Shown: piece after piece, positions 44,670 to 56,900 of the stretch
Layout: each line of letters begins with the position of its first letter
Numbering within the stretch: the stretch's first letter is position 1
Notes under the pieces: generated by a model
Database searches by the model: none
What the model was told of the DNA's origin: nothing
Seen by the model: the letters and a program-made list of their open reading frames with translations, nothing else
Position numbers and translations under genes: made by a program
Origin: Calycina herbarum
Lineage: Eukaryota; Ascomycota; Leotiomycetes; Helotiales; Pezizellaceae
Length of the DNA: 64,000 nucleotides
Assembly: GCA_001414485.1 (NCBI GenBank)
Contig: LLEY01000018.1
Span: 62,001 to 126,000, forward strand
Direction of reading: 5' to 3'

Positions 44670-45690
44670 GCTGATTTTATTCGATTTTTTGCCTTTTTAA
44701 TTATATATTGACATCTGTGTGGTGGGGTGGATTTTTATGGGAATTCTGCGGGCCGGGATCGGGGTCGTATATAATTGGTCGGATATTAGTGTGGGATTTG
44801 ACAGGGGTGGACGGGCAGTAGTTATTAACCTCCTAGTGGATAAAAAATAGTATCTGGTTACCACTCTTAAGAGTAATTCAGGCCAATTAACCCATACTTG
44901 TTCTATATCATCTGGATTAATATTCTAAGTATTTAGGTTAATTATTTTGAATTACCCTAGAGGGAAACAGGTACGAAGCTGAAGTTTTTACTGCCACTTT
45001 ACTACCTCAAGTAGATTAATGACAAGCCGAGCGCTATTACAGTTGATCTGAATGGTGTTAAAGATGCTCTCTGGGATCTTCCAATGACAATTTCTTCTTT
45101 CTTAGGCTCGGCAAATATAGTGCAAATTGGACCTAGAAATTATCCAATTCAATTGTTCAAGGCAACTAAGTATCGAACTGTAATTATCCTAAACTATTCT
45201 TATAATTGATTTCGTTGTTCGAGGCTTTTCCTGATGCCATTTCACTTAGATTCCGGAGACTTTTACCTATTTAACACTGCATGATGGCGCTTAATTAGAT
45301 AGGTAAAGGTTTTTATTACTATGCCTTCACTCAAGTTCGAAACAAGAATCTACCAATTTATCATTGGGAATTTCATCACATCATCTACCTTATCATCGTA
45401 TCATCAACTCTCTCTCTATCTTATGCTCCGTGGTTGATTTCACTGCAATGGGCCAGAAATTGCAAAAGATGCCTTTCTTTCCCCCCTTTTAAGAGTAGAT
45501 ACAAATAGATGTTCAGCCGGTGCCTCCAAGATAGAATAATGTTGAAGTATATACTAATCAACAAACCAGAAACTCGAAAAACAAAAACAAACACCTTGTA
45601 AAACAAACAACTCTAGCCAACACAGCCTTCTACTCTATTTCCCGACACCCAATTCCTCCATTACAACTTTGGCACCTGTACCCACAAGTT
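44670..45690. other. Intergenic, AT-rich, no gene seen
   Basis: Separates the tRNA from the small secreted-protein gene. No supported frame. Confidence 0.4.
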
Positions 45691-45693
45691 CGC

Positions 45694-46206
45694 CTAATTT
45701 TTTTTTTTAGCAAAGTTGACAGAATTTGCGTGCCCCCAATCGACAGTTCCTTTCATATCTCTGCAAGCTTGGTTAGCTTCCTCGCGATATTTCGCATCGC
45801 TATGCAATAATTAGTATCTGCAACTATTCAGTAAGACAATTATACTTACGCGTTCCAGACGTCGATGCACATCTGACGGTAGTTATTCTCCTTTGCTTTG
45901 TCTGTGGCGGGGAAATTTTTGTAAGTCACTTACCAAGACGTTGGGTGTGGACATTTCTCCTCCTTCTTTTTGGCATTGAATGTGGCTGTACCCATCTTTT
46001 TGGTGAGCTCAGTGTGCTTATCTGCTGCCTTTTTTTCCGCCTGAGTTGTTCCAGGCTTAATGGGTATAGGTTCATTGCATGTTCTTGCATGCTCTCCAGC
46101 ACAGACAAATATTGAACCTTCGGAAATATTGAGTTATAGGAGCAGCACCGATGAGGGCTGGGAGAAGGAGGAGAAGAGTAGTTGAAAGATAAGATGGGAG
46201 TTGCAT
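45694..46206 (-). CDS. Probable small secreted Cys-containing protein (splicing uncertain)
   Basis: The ATG at 46206 opens a textbook signal peptide (MQLPSYLSTTLLLLLPALIG, then AAP). Coding-like sequence continues in other frames: one with GEHARTCNEPIPIKPG and a Lys-rich stretch ending KKEEKCPHP. The last exon pair is 45850 up to about 45935, and 45694-45799. The final intron 45800-45849 is canonical (GTAAGT, TACTAAT, GCATAG) and joins MCIDVWN to AKYREEANQACRD. The two earlier joins are doubtful: candidate introns would be only 31-32 nt, or bases are missing. Five or more cysteines and a small size suggest a secreted effector-like protein, but this is inference. Confidence 0.45.
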
Positions 46207-46209
46207 TGT

Positions 46210-47306
46210 GAAAAAAGTTCCTTTGAAAGACGGGTAGTTGTAATTGAAAGATATAAAAAATGAAAGAGTTGGAAGACTGTGTGTAGTTGGTTGGAAATAT
46301 AAAGATTGATGAGTAGGAATGAGGATAGAACTTGTAGTTGAAGTAAGAGATGATGTGATGAACAGAATAGAAGCGCTGTTTGCTAGAAATATATATATAT
46401 AATTCCTCTCTAAGCACAAATTGAGCTTGATACTTGACATTATAGTTTGTACGAATCCTCCTTCAACGCATGAATACCGCAAATTTCAAAGTCGCCAAGC
46501 TTGGGGCAGGTATTTTGACAATATACTATCATCGCCACAAACCCAAAATGGAAAAACTCGTGAAAATGAACGTACATCGAATACGAATATAGATCTGAAG
46601 GAATGTGGGATATAGAGAGAGAACAGTACCGGAAATAAGAAAGATTGACAAAGGAAGGGTGAAAAGGCAACTAGCTATGAGCACGAAAGCTTGCGAAGCA
46701 CTAATTGTATTCTGCATTATAAATAAGCGTAGTTTCACTGCTCAGAGGGACGTTCAGGTTATGAGAATCTTCAGTCGAGAAGCTACCGAGACTCCAATAT
46801 AAATGATACGACAGGTTGTAAATTAGAAGTCGGTTCTGGCCAGTATCGGTATCCTCTTATAGACGAGGCAGAACACCTTTCTCCAAAGTCACAATAAATT
46901 TGCCACCTTGCGAGTCGAGTAATGATGGCAGAAGTTTCTACAAAATAGGATTGTTCATACTTGTTCGACACCGGAAGGATGACAGCAATATGGCTTAAAA
47001 CTGACGTTGTAATTTGTGTCGTGGTTGGATATTTTGTAAATGTTGGTATTATAGCCCCTTCTATGATCCTACTAACGTCAAAGCCAACATTCTACCTAGG
47101 TGACTGTTAGAGGCAGGCCGCGGGAGAAGGGCCCAAATTTAAGCGACCCATTGAAAATGCTTGACTGTGGTGCACATCATCAACCCAATGTAGCATTAAG
47201 TTCAAATACGGGCTTCATATCCGTTACTTGGAAAGTGAAGCTGTCAATGAGATTGGGCACTGGACATAAGGAAGCAGAAATTTTTTTTTGAAAAACGATT
47301 GAGGGT
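46210..47306. other. Intergenic, no gene seen
   Basis: Promoter side of the small secreted-protein gene and left flank of the transposon. Short overlapping frames only. Confidence 0.4.
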
Positions 47307-47308
47307 TA

Positions 47309-47385
47309 ATAGCCGGTTCCCCTTCTCCTGCGCTTTCGCTTGGAGTCGGCGGAAGCAAGTGTAGGTCGGAAGCAAGTGCAGGAGT
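47309..47385. repeat. Left terminal inverted repeat of the Fot1/pogo element
   Basis: Matches the reverse complement of 49681-49757 base for base over the first 50 or so positions, then with a few transitions. Inside it, CGGAAGCAAGTG occurs twice in direct order, a likely transposase-binding sub-repeat. Confidence 0.9.
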
Positions 47386-47899
47386 CCGTGCGATTTTACT
47401 AGTACTTTATTTTGTATTACTCCCCCACCTAAATCTAGGTACCTAATTAATATGAACCCTATATAATCTTAGATCTAATAGATTAATAAAATCAGCTTGG
47501 TCTATAATAGAATTAATAGAGGCTATACTCTCTTAATCCGAGGACTTCTCGTCTTTACTCTCTATTATCTCCTCCTTCCTTTATATATTACTAAGATCAA
47601 GGACCACTTCTTCCTCTTCTCTACCTGGTTCCTCTGGAATAAGATCTCCTTAAAGTGCCTTAGCCTCTTATATAGCTTGAAGTAACCTAGGGTAATACTC
47701 CTCTTATAGAGAAGCTTGCTTAAAGATAGTAAGCTCTTTATCTGGCTAGCGGATTAGTTTAGTTAACTTAAGAGGTATAAACTCTCCCTGCTTCTTTATC
47801 TCTGCTACGTGAGCCTTACGAGCCCTCTCGTTCTTACGAGCTTGTATACTAAGAGTAAGAAGTCCCTTCTTTGCCTTAGTAATAGCTTAAGTAAGGTCC

Positions 47900-49420
47900 T
47901 TCTTTGCCTTCTTAAGAGCCTTATTCTTCCTCTCTATTATAAGGTAATCCTTCCTTTTATATACGTCCTGTATAATAATCGCCCTGCCCTTGTAAATACT
48001 CCTTCTCGAGCCCTTCTTACGCTTTATATCTTCGTGTATCTTCTCTTATAAGGTGTAATGTTGAACTGTAATAAGGTGGGATTTTTGTAGGTCGATGCTT
48101 ACTTGCTTTATCGTACTCTTAAAGAGCTCTACTGAAGGATTAGAAAACTGGGTAGGATCACGAGAACTGAGGGCTTGTACTTTAGTAGTAGTACTCTATA
48201 TTTCGGTAGGTCGAGTAAGTAGGAGAGGAGGGAGAGTAATCTCGTCGTCGACATTTATTTCGTCTACTAAGCGCTTCTTCTTATTATACGACTATATCTT
48301 CTTCTTTACTGCTTTCTACGAGGGGGGGTATATTCCTGTATTTCTGAAGGAGTTAATAATTATATAAGGCTTTATAGTCTATTTGCGGATCTAGGTTAAG
48401 TTACGGAAGAACGAAGTAACCGAGTACTCGAAGTTAAGAGAGTAAAGGGCAGCGGCGATAGCTTGCTTATGGTAATGTTTCTATGGCTTAAAGACTCCTA
48501 CGTTAAGAGGTTGAAGAATATAAGTAAGATGAGAAGGGAAGTAAAAGACCTTGATATAATGCTTGTATACCTTGGTCTAGAACTTAGGGACTTGGTGAGA
48601 TTTATAGCTATTGAGAAGAAGAATCCTCTAAGGTGAGTCTTTTAATGCCCTAGTTTCCTTAATAAGATGATTAAGATACCTTATTATAATCTTATTATTA
48701 ATATACCCTATAAGAGAATAATCTACGGTCTCTTTGCCTATTAAGTTCGCTGATATCTAGTTCTCTATAATCTTCTTTCCTAGTGTAATAATAAAGGGAG
48801 CTGGCGTATACTTCCTATCTGCTAAGATAGTCTCTATTATAGTTACTGACTTCCGATTCTTAGGGCTCGTTGTATATATCTCCCTAACTTGTAAAGGTAT
48901 AATAACCTACTTACTTCCTATGTAGCTTACTCGCGTGCCTGACTTGTCTATGTTAAGGATATACTTAGGCTTCCGGATCTTATACTTTGTAAGCTCTTCT
49001 TAGTACTCTACGAACTACTTCTTTACCTCCTCCTTAGTATGCGACTCGAGTCTCTCGTATACGATAGGTTTTGTTTTAATTGTATAGAGGTCGCGGTTCT
49101 GCTTTAGCTACTTCGTAAACCAGCTCTACGATAGAGGCTCTTGCGAAGGACTTTAAGCCTTTTTTAGGTAACTGATCGTAGCGAAGACTATCTTGTAAGT
49201 AGCTCTAAGTCCTTGTTCCCACTGCTTGTAATAGTACTGACGTATAGCTTCTTCCTAGGCCTTACTTAACACCTTGTTGTTGCTGCTATGAGTATTATAT
49301 CCGCTATCCTTATTATAAGCCTTCTTCTTCTCCCGGTCTAGCGTACTCTAAACAGACTCCTCGTTTACCTGATATATCCTTATAGCTACATAAGGAGACT
49401 CTTCCTTGCCCTTACTTCTT
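47900..49420 (-). pseudogene. Fot1/pogo transposase relic with RIP-type stops
   Basis: Reading minus from about 49140, one frame shows the CENP-B/pogo helix-turn-helix tail (LYTIKTKPIVYERLESHT), then the DDE catalytic part: NIDKSGTR, NRKSVTIIETILA, a segment where family D-G-H reads N-S-Y before KSH, IKVFYFPSHLT, then QPLNVGVF. Stops sit where the family has Trp or Gln (TGG to TAG, CAG to TAG), for example KK*F for KWF and SP*R for SPW. The second and third catalytic aspartates read as Asn (GA- to AA-). All are C:G to T:A changes, the footprint of repeat-induced point mutation. The frame is otherwise continuous to about 48.0 kb. The element is non-functional. Confidence 0.88.
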
Positions 49421-49680
49421 GCCTACTCTATCGCCTTATGCAAGTCCTCTAAGTACTCCTCTCTCGTCCGCGTATTAGTAGGGGGTGATTCGGACGGTAG
49501 CGGCAGGGGCGACGAGCGTATATCTTCTGCTAGAATAGTGTTAAGAGGTGGAATAAAGCCTTGGGATCTTGTATTACGTTGTATACTAAGGGGGGCGATA
49601 TTGTAGTTGTTAGTAACAGTTATAATAGGGTATTTAAGATGGTTTGTGTATATATTTTTAGGTAGGGCGCTAATCTACGA

Positions 49681-49757
49681 GTTCCTGTACTTGCTTCCGA
49701 CCTGTACTTGCTTCCGCCGACTCCAAGCGAAAGCGCAGGAGAAGGGGAACCGGCTAT
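49681..49757. repeat. Right terminal inverted repeat of the Fot1/pogo element
   Basis: Mirror of the left repeat. Its sub-repeat reads ACTTGCTTCCG twice; relative to the left end the differences are G/A and C/T transitions, again compatible with RIP. Confidence 0.9.
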
Positions 49758-50150
49758 TACATGAAACTAAAAGTCATTGAAAATGAAACATCACTTTAAA
49801 CATATGAAAATTAAAGTTATCAAGACTGACTATTTGCCTCTTCTAGACTCTTGTTGATAGCAATTTCATGAAAGGGGAATACCACTATTTCGTCCATGGG
49901 TGAGGTTCAGCCTGGCTTGGGGATTCCTAAGGGGGGCGATTCTCGCTTAGGTGTACGTACCGTTAGTTTGTTGGTATCTAGAGTGCTAAAATTAGATGGC
50001 ACCTTTTTACCTCACGTAGCGTTGGGCCGAAGCACGTGCTTTATGAGTTAGGGGCGCAGCAGCTCCGCCTTTTGAGAGGGCCCTAAAGTTCGTCAATATT
50101 TTCTTATCAAACACAACACAAACCAATTTAACCCCAATCTTCGTGTCACC

Positions 50151-51634
50151 ATGCATCGTGCACTCCTTCTACCCGAGATTATGGAGAGAATATTCTGTCA
50201 ATCTTGCGAAACGAAAACTGGCCTCCTACCTCTCTCTACAATTGTCTTTCCCTCAACAAGGCTTTCTCATTCGAGACATGTCGAATCATATGGGCGGTTT
50301 GCGGCAACTGGGGCTGTTTAACAATTATAGACCAAAGATTCTTCACCTCGCAAACATTGTGTCGAATTCTCCTCAAAGAGCACATTTCTATGCGAACTTA
50401 ATCAAAGGTCTTCATTTCTCTGAAGAAGGCGAATACAGAGATTTTCTGGAAGAGAGGCGATTTCACCAGCAGCTTAAAATATTACAGTTTCCCCAACTGA
50501 AGGACGCGATTTTCAACGGTATGGAGGGGGAATGGCATACAGGAGAAACCTTGATCCACTACGTACAACAAACTTTGGAAAGTTTTAGCGTCCTTTTTAG
50601 ATGCCAAATCTCGGATTATTTACTGGAGGCTCTCAGCCAATCTTGCCCAAAATTGAGAGACTTTGATATGGGCGACATTCATGACAACACTGTGTCTAAG
50701 GATGGACTTGTTGGATTTTTGAGGGCAACTGATCTACATTCCTTGCAAGTTGGCGCTAGCTTCAAAGATTCCTTGACACATGAGGCAATTAAAGCCATAT
50801 GTGAATACGGAAACCTGATGCTTCTCTCGGTTCCACAGATAGAGGACGACTGGATCTTTTCACTTCCAAAATCTACACATTTACATCTTTCAGTCTTGGG
50901 AATTCTCCACACAACAATATCTGATCAAGAGCTGCAACACTTTGCTCAGTATGCGCCGAACCTCAGTAGTATTGACCTCAATCTGCAAGATCTCGCTCCC
51001 TCGTCTCATATCATGGCATCAGCAGCATGTTTCAATCGACTCACAGGTCTGACTATTAAGTTTGGACAACGATGTAGCCTTGTCAGTTCTGACCTTCTGC
51101 TTCTGGCACTCAATTGCCCAAATCTTTCGGAGCTCCTTCTTGAGTATGATCTTGTGGGAGATTTCCCCTCTGCTTCAGATGTAGATGACAATGTTATGGA
51201 CGAAATCGCCCGGAAATGGCCGGGAATAAAGGAGTTAACCTTGGTGCTTTACCTGCCAAACGTCACCTGGCAATCCGCACTCTCCTTCAGTCGACATTGC
51301 AAGGAACTTAAAAAGCTGACGCTATGTTGTAAGTTTTTGTGGGAAGAGGTGATTGATGCTTCATGTAGCAAACAACCTATTTCCTGAATTATGGAACCTT
51401 TCTATCATCTTCAGCCAAGTTACTCCGGACGAGCAAGTGGAAAACTTTGACCAGACTCGATTTATTCAAATGGCACCAAAATTGGAATATTTCTCTATAG
51501 CCGGCGGAAATGAAGCTGATGAAGCAAGAGTGGAGGCCGTAAAAAGAGCACTCTTCACGAGACAATACCCAAACTACACTCTTCCGGCGTCGGGAGGAGG
51601 AAGAGGCGGTCATAGGGGTCGAGGAGACAGATAG
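50151..51634 (+). pseudogene. F-box/leucine-rich-repeat-like gene with frame breaks
   Basis: The ATG at 50151 begins LLLPEIMERIFCQ, an F-box start. The F-box continues one base out of frame from about 50200 (NWPPTSLYNCLSLNKAFSFE and CRIIWA), then shifts again near 50290 to the long frame (YRPKILHLANIVSNSPQRA onward). From there about 340 residues show irregular leucine-rich repeats (LSELLLEYDLV, IKELTLVLYL, LKKLTLCC). A 3' intron is likely at 51329-51419 (GTAAGT...CCAAG). It leads to DEQVENFDQTRFIQMAPKLE and a Gly/Arg-rich end (GGGRGGHRGRG). Both early shifts are one missing base each. Intact relatives are SCF substrate receptors. Whether this gene is broken or mis-assembled is open. Confidence 0.6.
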
Positions 51635-51639
51635 AGGAC

Positions 51640-52400
51640 GGGGGGATCGAGGAGGGGGTAGTGGTGGAGACCTGTCACCAACAGACTCGAATTGATATTT
51701 CAGCTCTTTACTTCATTCTACTGTTTCTATGATATATATATCATAACACTGCGTATAAAATACAAGACTAGTACAGTGGATGACGCGAATTTCGATAGTA
51801 AACTAATAAAAACATTTCAATTTCACTTTGGGTTCAACTTGGTTGATTGTCTTCGCTCTGGTATGCTTTCTTCACCAATTACAAAACTTACCAAATATAT
51901 TAAAATTTGACTATTAATTAGTGAGTATAGTAACTTTAATCATGATATTGAATTGTTCGGCAAGCTTTCGGAAATTAAGTTAGATAAATGAAGTTCTAAG
52001 AGTGTTTAAAGCGGGGAGTACTAATTAGCTATTTATGTAACATCTACTTGATACAAATATTCAAAAAAATAAGAAGAATTAAGTTAAAAGTTGAGAAATT
52101 TTTAACTTAGTAACATTTACTTGATATGAAGATTTCAGAAAAGTTGGAAGAATTGACCTCATCTCATCAAGTTCAGAGATCAAGTGCTTTTTTTAGTTAT
52201 TGTAGTGTACATCTAGACCAAGTCCATAATTGGTGAATAAGGAGGAGTAATACTCTTGTACCAATATGAAAATACAATCAGGTGACCTAAAGGCTTGGCA
52301 CCAAAACTTCCTTTCGCGACGTTGCGACCGGTAGAAGGCAACTCGTACCTACTTGGAATCAAAAACTTCAATTCGCACCTAGGTGAACGTTGGTACTGTA
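51640..52400. other. Intergenic, AT-rich, no gene seen
   Basis: Lies between the LRR-like gene and the ankyrin gene (which points toward it). Contains repeated TTACTTGATA(T/C)-type phrases but no supported frame. Confidence 0.35.
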
Positions 52401-52404
52401 GCTA

Positions 52405-53471
52405 TCATCTCAGAAGCTCTATCATCTCACTTTTCCCTGCCTTTTCTGCCCAGCTAAGAGCCGTATCTCCACCCAAATTCTTCAACGACTTGTCAGCCCC
52501 TTCTTTTAGCAAAAATACAAGCCTCTCCCTCTTTCCCTCCTTTGCTGCCAATTGCAATGGCGTTCCCAAACTATCACCAAAATACCCTCGTGGTCTCATC
52601 GTTCCCCTCCTTGGCTCGATGCCATTGATATCCACTCCCAACTTTAAAAGATGCGCTATCATCTCAATCGAAGCGGGGTCGGAATCGCGACGACGGACTG
52701 CACGATGCAGAGGGTAGCACGATTCCAATTTCGCTCCGTATTGAATAAGCAAGTCTATGATTTGGGGCGTGGAATGCAGAGCTGCGGCTTCGAGAGCAGT
52801 CGTGCCGAATTTTCTTCCAGGAAGATTTGGGTCCGCGCCTTGCTCAAGAAACCATTGAAGCAATCGCTCGCGGATTGTTATATAACTACGAGAGTCAATG
52901 TGAATGGACATACGAAAATCAAGATAAAGCATAGGAGGACTGCTACACACTTGAGAATCGGTTCTCCACTATCGCAGGGAGCATTGATTTTTAAAGCACT
53001 GTGGTCGAGGAAAGCTTGAAAGACAGGCACCAGGTCAATATCCGGTTTTGAATTCATGGCGATTGTTGCTACATCAGGTCGCAATTCTACGTCCTGTTGG
53101 AGCAAGAGGGAAACAACATCTGCGTGTCCTTGGATTGCACCCGCCATTAAGGCAGGGTATATATATTCTTTGGAGGGAACAGACCCCCATACTCCCGGTC
53201 TCCACGCTGTAATCATTGATTTAACATCAACAATATCACCAACATCGCTAGCCTGAGCGAGGCACGACTCCCTAGCAGCGATAAGGATCGATTGATCGTG
53301 ATGATCGAGCCCATGGAGTGGTCTTTCAGATGGCCATTTATCCAGGAGGATTCTTACTTCTCCACCATCTTGGTCTTCGATGGCTGTAGATATCCGATCT
53401 AGCAGGTTTGTCAAATCTTCTGGCAAGGATACGACATCCTCGTTCTTTTGGTTTTCGGCGTTTTCCGCCAT
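52405..53471 (-). CDS. Ankyrin-repeat protein
   Basis: Two exons, 52951-53471 and 52405-52885, join across a 65-nt intron (GTGTGT...CGTAG), giving 333 residues from the ATG at 53471; an in-frame ATG also exists at 53531. The N-terminal 100 residues are helical and acidic. Ankyrin-type repeats follow: PALMAGAIQGHADVVSLLLQ before the intron, then GADPNLPGRKFGTTALEAAA, a degenerate middle one (AIVR-like YPLHRAVRRRDSD), GTPLQLAAKEGKRERLVFLL, and a final GGDTALSWAEKAGKSEMIEL. No enzymatic domain or signal peptide. It is likely a protein-binding scaffold. Such free-standing ankyrin proteins are frequent in accessory regions of fungal genomes. Confidence 0.82.
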
Positions 53472-53928
53472 ATTGCAGATGCTAATGGAAGGTCTAGCAA
53501 CGAGGCTGAGAGAAACAAGACTGATATGCAAGTTGTGAGAAGAATTAATGTCACGCAGATCATTAACATAAGCTTAGAGCAAGAAGTACCCGATAATCGT
53601 CTTGGCATGGACTTCACATGGCACTGTTTGACGAATGAAGATCGCTGTTCGCCTGCACAGCGGGCCGCACTCTATCCTCTTTCATGTATGCATGTTGCTG
53701 ACAATATCAAATACCCCTGTTACCGGAGGTGATACTGCCATACAGAACCACCACCTTGTTCCTTTTGCCAATATTTTTCTGACTTCTTCTAGCTACTCAC
53801 TGACGTAGTCATACGATGGCTTTCCCAGAACGCGGGGAAATGTAAAGTCAAAATCCTACAAGAAGAGGGAAAAATGTCCTTGCGATGTCGTCGCCTCCCA
53901 AGGGATACTTGTACCTGTACTTTACGAA

Positions 53929-56900
53929 ATGTTTCCAAACAAAGTCTGGAAAGCAGTATTGATATTGGTGTTTACTCCTACTCTTATATTTGCAGACTCT
54001 TATTCTGAAAGGTACGGGCTGCTTGGTGAGAAATCATAACACTGCTAATAATCACAGCTTCAATCAATATGTTCAAGGCGAGGAAGTTCGCTTAGCTCCA
54101 AACTTCAATGCCTCTCTCCCGAGCCACGAGTAAGTCACAAGTACAAACTCCATATATTGAAAACGGCGCAATAACACTTTCAGTGGCGCCATTGTTCGAA
54201 GACAGGATGACCAGACTTTTCATTTATGTCGGGCTATAGACGGTGCCCGCAAGCCAGCACCCGGGCTGAAGGCTGTCCGAAATCAGGAATCTCTTGCCAG
54301 ACCTTCAGATTTTGAACATGCGAAGCAGCTAGCGAAACGTATGGGACCAGTGAGTGCACGAAATCTACCCAGGTACATTGTCAGTCGTGTTGGCAAGGGG
54401 GCGGACAATTCAAGACTCACTAGAGTGTACGGCGAGCAAACGTGGCAGCCGTCTTCTATCATTGTAGATCTTACGACTACGACTGAAGAAATCGATATCG
54501 GCGCCGAAGGACTTTGCGGATGCACAATGCTCTGGGTTGTTTCACAGGAAGCGGTTTATTCGGCGCATTATTTCGAAGATTTTTGCTTCTCCCAAACCCC
54601 TCCTGACAATGACGAAACCAAGGAACCGCCACCTATTATGGATTTTGAACGATGGGTGGAGGCATTTCTCGAGGAAGGTATCGCAAATACTCGTGGAGAA
54701 GGGCCTTGGAAAGACACTCCCCCAAGATATCAAAGTTTGCGATTGCATGCCGAGGATTTCAAAACGAATCGAAGGGCGTTCATATTGACACCCACACTCC
54801 AGAATGAACAGGATGAATATATCAGAGGAAGAGCTCAGTACTCGGATAAAGTTTTCCGGCTCAAAGATGCGGTTCAAGATATATTCCTTGACATTTTCGA
54901 CGCTCCAGTGATAAACGTAGAAATTCAGACCTACGATGCTCTCGATCAAGCAACCCAGGGAAACATTTTGGATACGCAACCAAAAGGCATGACACTCTAT
55001 CAATTTGACCCACATCATTCTTCTACTAGGGGTGGGAATCAATGGGACTTGAAAAAAGCCAGACTTTTCTTGGAAGACAGGGAAGTGTATGTTGAATCGT
55101 GGCCGAAGCCACCTGTCCAAGCTCTTGGTCTTTTTGCTTTGCCGAAAACCGATGAGTTGAAGCAGTGCGGAGGTCAGTACTACACCGAGAGAAATTACAC
55201 TTGCTATGGAACTACGCTTTGCCCCGTCATTAACGGCATTCGGACACTTCGATGTGGACCAGACTGCTACCTGGAGTCAGAGTACTTTTGTGATGGCTTT
55301 CAGATTATGCAAGTGTCAGTCAGTAGCAGCAACAGCGAGATTACACCGGCAGGCACAAGCTCTCTCGAACCCACAAACCCGCCAACTGGTTCCCAAATAA
55401 GTACTTCATTATCAACATCATCACCAAGCTCTTCCACGGTACCTCACACAACACAAATTGACGAAGAAGTTATATACAATGGAACCACATACACAATTGG
55501 GACTCAGAGTCAGACAGTGACTCGCGAGGGCGGCCAACTAGTTACCTTGGGGCCTGGGACGATCCTAATTGGCACGCAAACAATTTTTATCCCAACGGTG
55601 ACGGGTTCAACGGTTTTGACAACAGGAGGGATCACGTTAACTTTGCAACCAAGACCACCGCCCATCACTTCCACTCCTCTTCCTACAGTATCCGCTGTAT
55701 GCCAGGGAAAAGAAACTGCTTGCGGGCCAATATGTTGCGCCGTGGGTGAGATATGCTGGGAGATAGGCCAATGTGCAGTTATTTCTTCCTCGTCGAGAAC
55801 ACAAACTGACTCCACTACCCGACTACCTCCAGCTGTTTGTGGAGGAGGAGAACCCTCCTGCGGTTCAATTTGTTGCGCTGCAAACCAAGTCTGCCAGGAG
55901 CCGGGTCAGTGTGTGGCGAAGCCGTCATCGACAACACAAACCACCTCGACTACGCAGCCTCCAGCAATATGTGGGTCAGGACAATCTTCCTGCGGCCCAA
56001 TTTGTTGCGCTACAAGTCAAGTGTGCCAGGGGGTAGGACAATGTGTAGCAAGACCTTCAACAGCAACCCAAATCGTAATAGGGGGGTCTACCTATACTTT
56101 GGGTGGAACTTCATCTACCATATCCGCTGATGGGACTACATATATCCTTGGACCTGGGGGCGTTGTGATTGGAACCAAAACGATCAGCTTTCCCACAACA
56201 AGAACTGGAACTTTGATCGAGACAATTACCACTGACGGATTGACTTTCACTCTCCTCCCTCCTGCAACTTCTTCAACTCCCATATCTTCTTCTCAGCTCC
56301 CTCCAACCGTATCAGGTAGCACAGCTCCGGCACCAGGATCGACAGGAACCAATGGACTACCCACATCCACTTCAACGGAACCTTCACCCGATTCAACCTC
56401 AGTAGAGACTTTGACTGCATCTGATGGGCAAAGCACCATCCAAGTGACCTTCATAGCGACCACTCTGACACAATTTAGTGGAGTATCTGGCACTACTACT
56501 CTTACAACTTCCATCGATGGAAGGCCGACAACGATCATTTTAGGACCGGGGGGTGTCGTTTGGGGGTGTCCGGATTGCACTTCGACCCGGACTGGCTTTC
56601 CTTCCATTTCGTTCCCAACTCTGCCCCCTGCTCCTGGAAGTACGATATCTGTTTCTCGTCCTTCGACGTCCACGAGTTTCGGTTTCCCGTCCACTCAATT
56701 TCCTATCCCGCCCATTATCACAACGACGAGCACAAGTCAAGGACCTAATGGCCCAGTCCTCATAACCATTACAGGAACGACAAACTCAGGTGGAGTCGTG
56801 ATTCCAATTGTCACGATCCAGCCCGCAGGCGCTATTTCCTCGGCTATTGGTCTGGCTGGCGATATCAGGAGCCTTTCTGGCATTGTCATGTCTTTTTCTT

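Larger units (their letters stand above)
47309..49757 (-). mobile_element. Fot1/pogo-type DNA transposon, RIP-damaged
   Basis: 2449-bp element flanked by TA target duplications (47307-47308 and 49758-49759). It has terminal inverted repeats of about 75 bp beginning ATAGCCGGTTCCCC. A transposase frame on the minus strand is recognisable throughout but interrupted by many stops. TA duplication, size and transposase type place it in the Tc1/mariner superfamily, Fot1/pogo branch. Confidence 0.92.
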
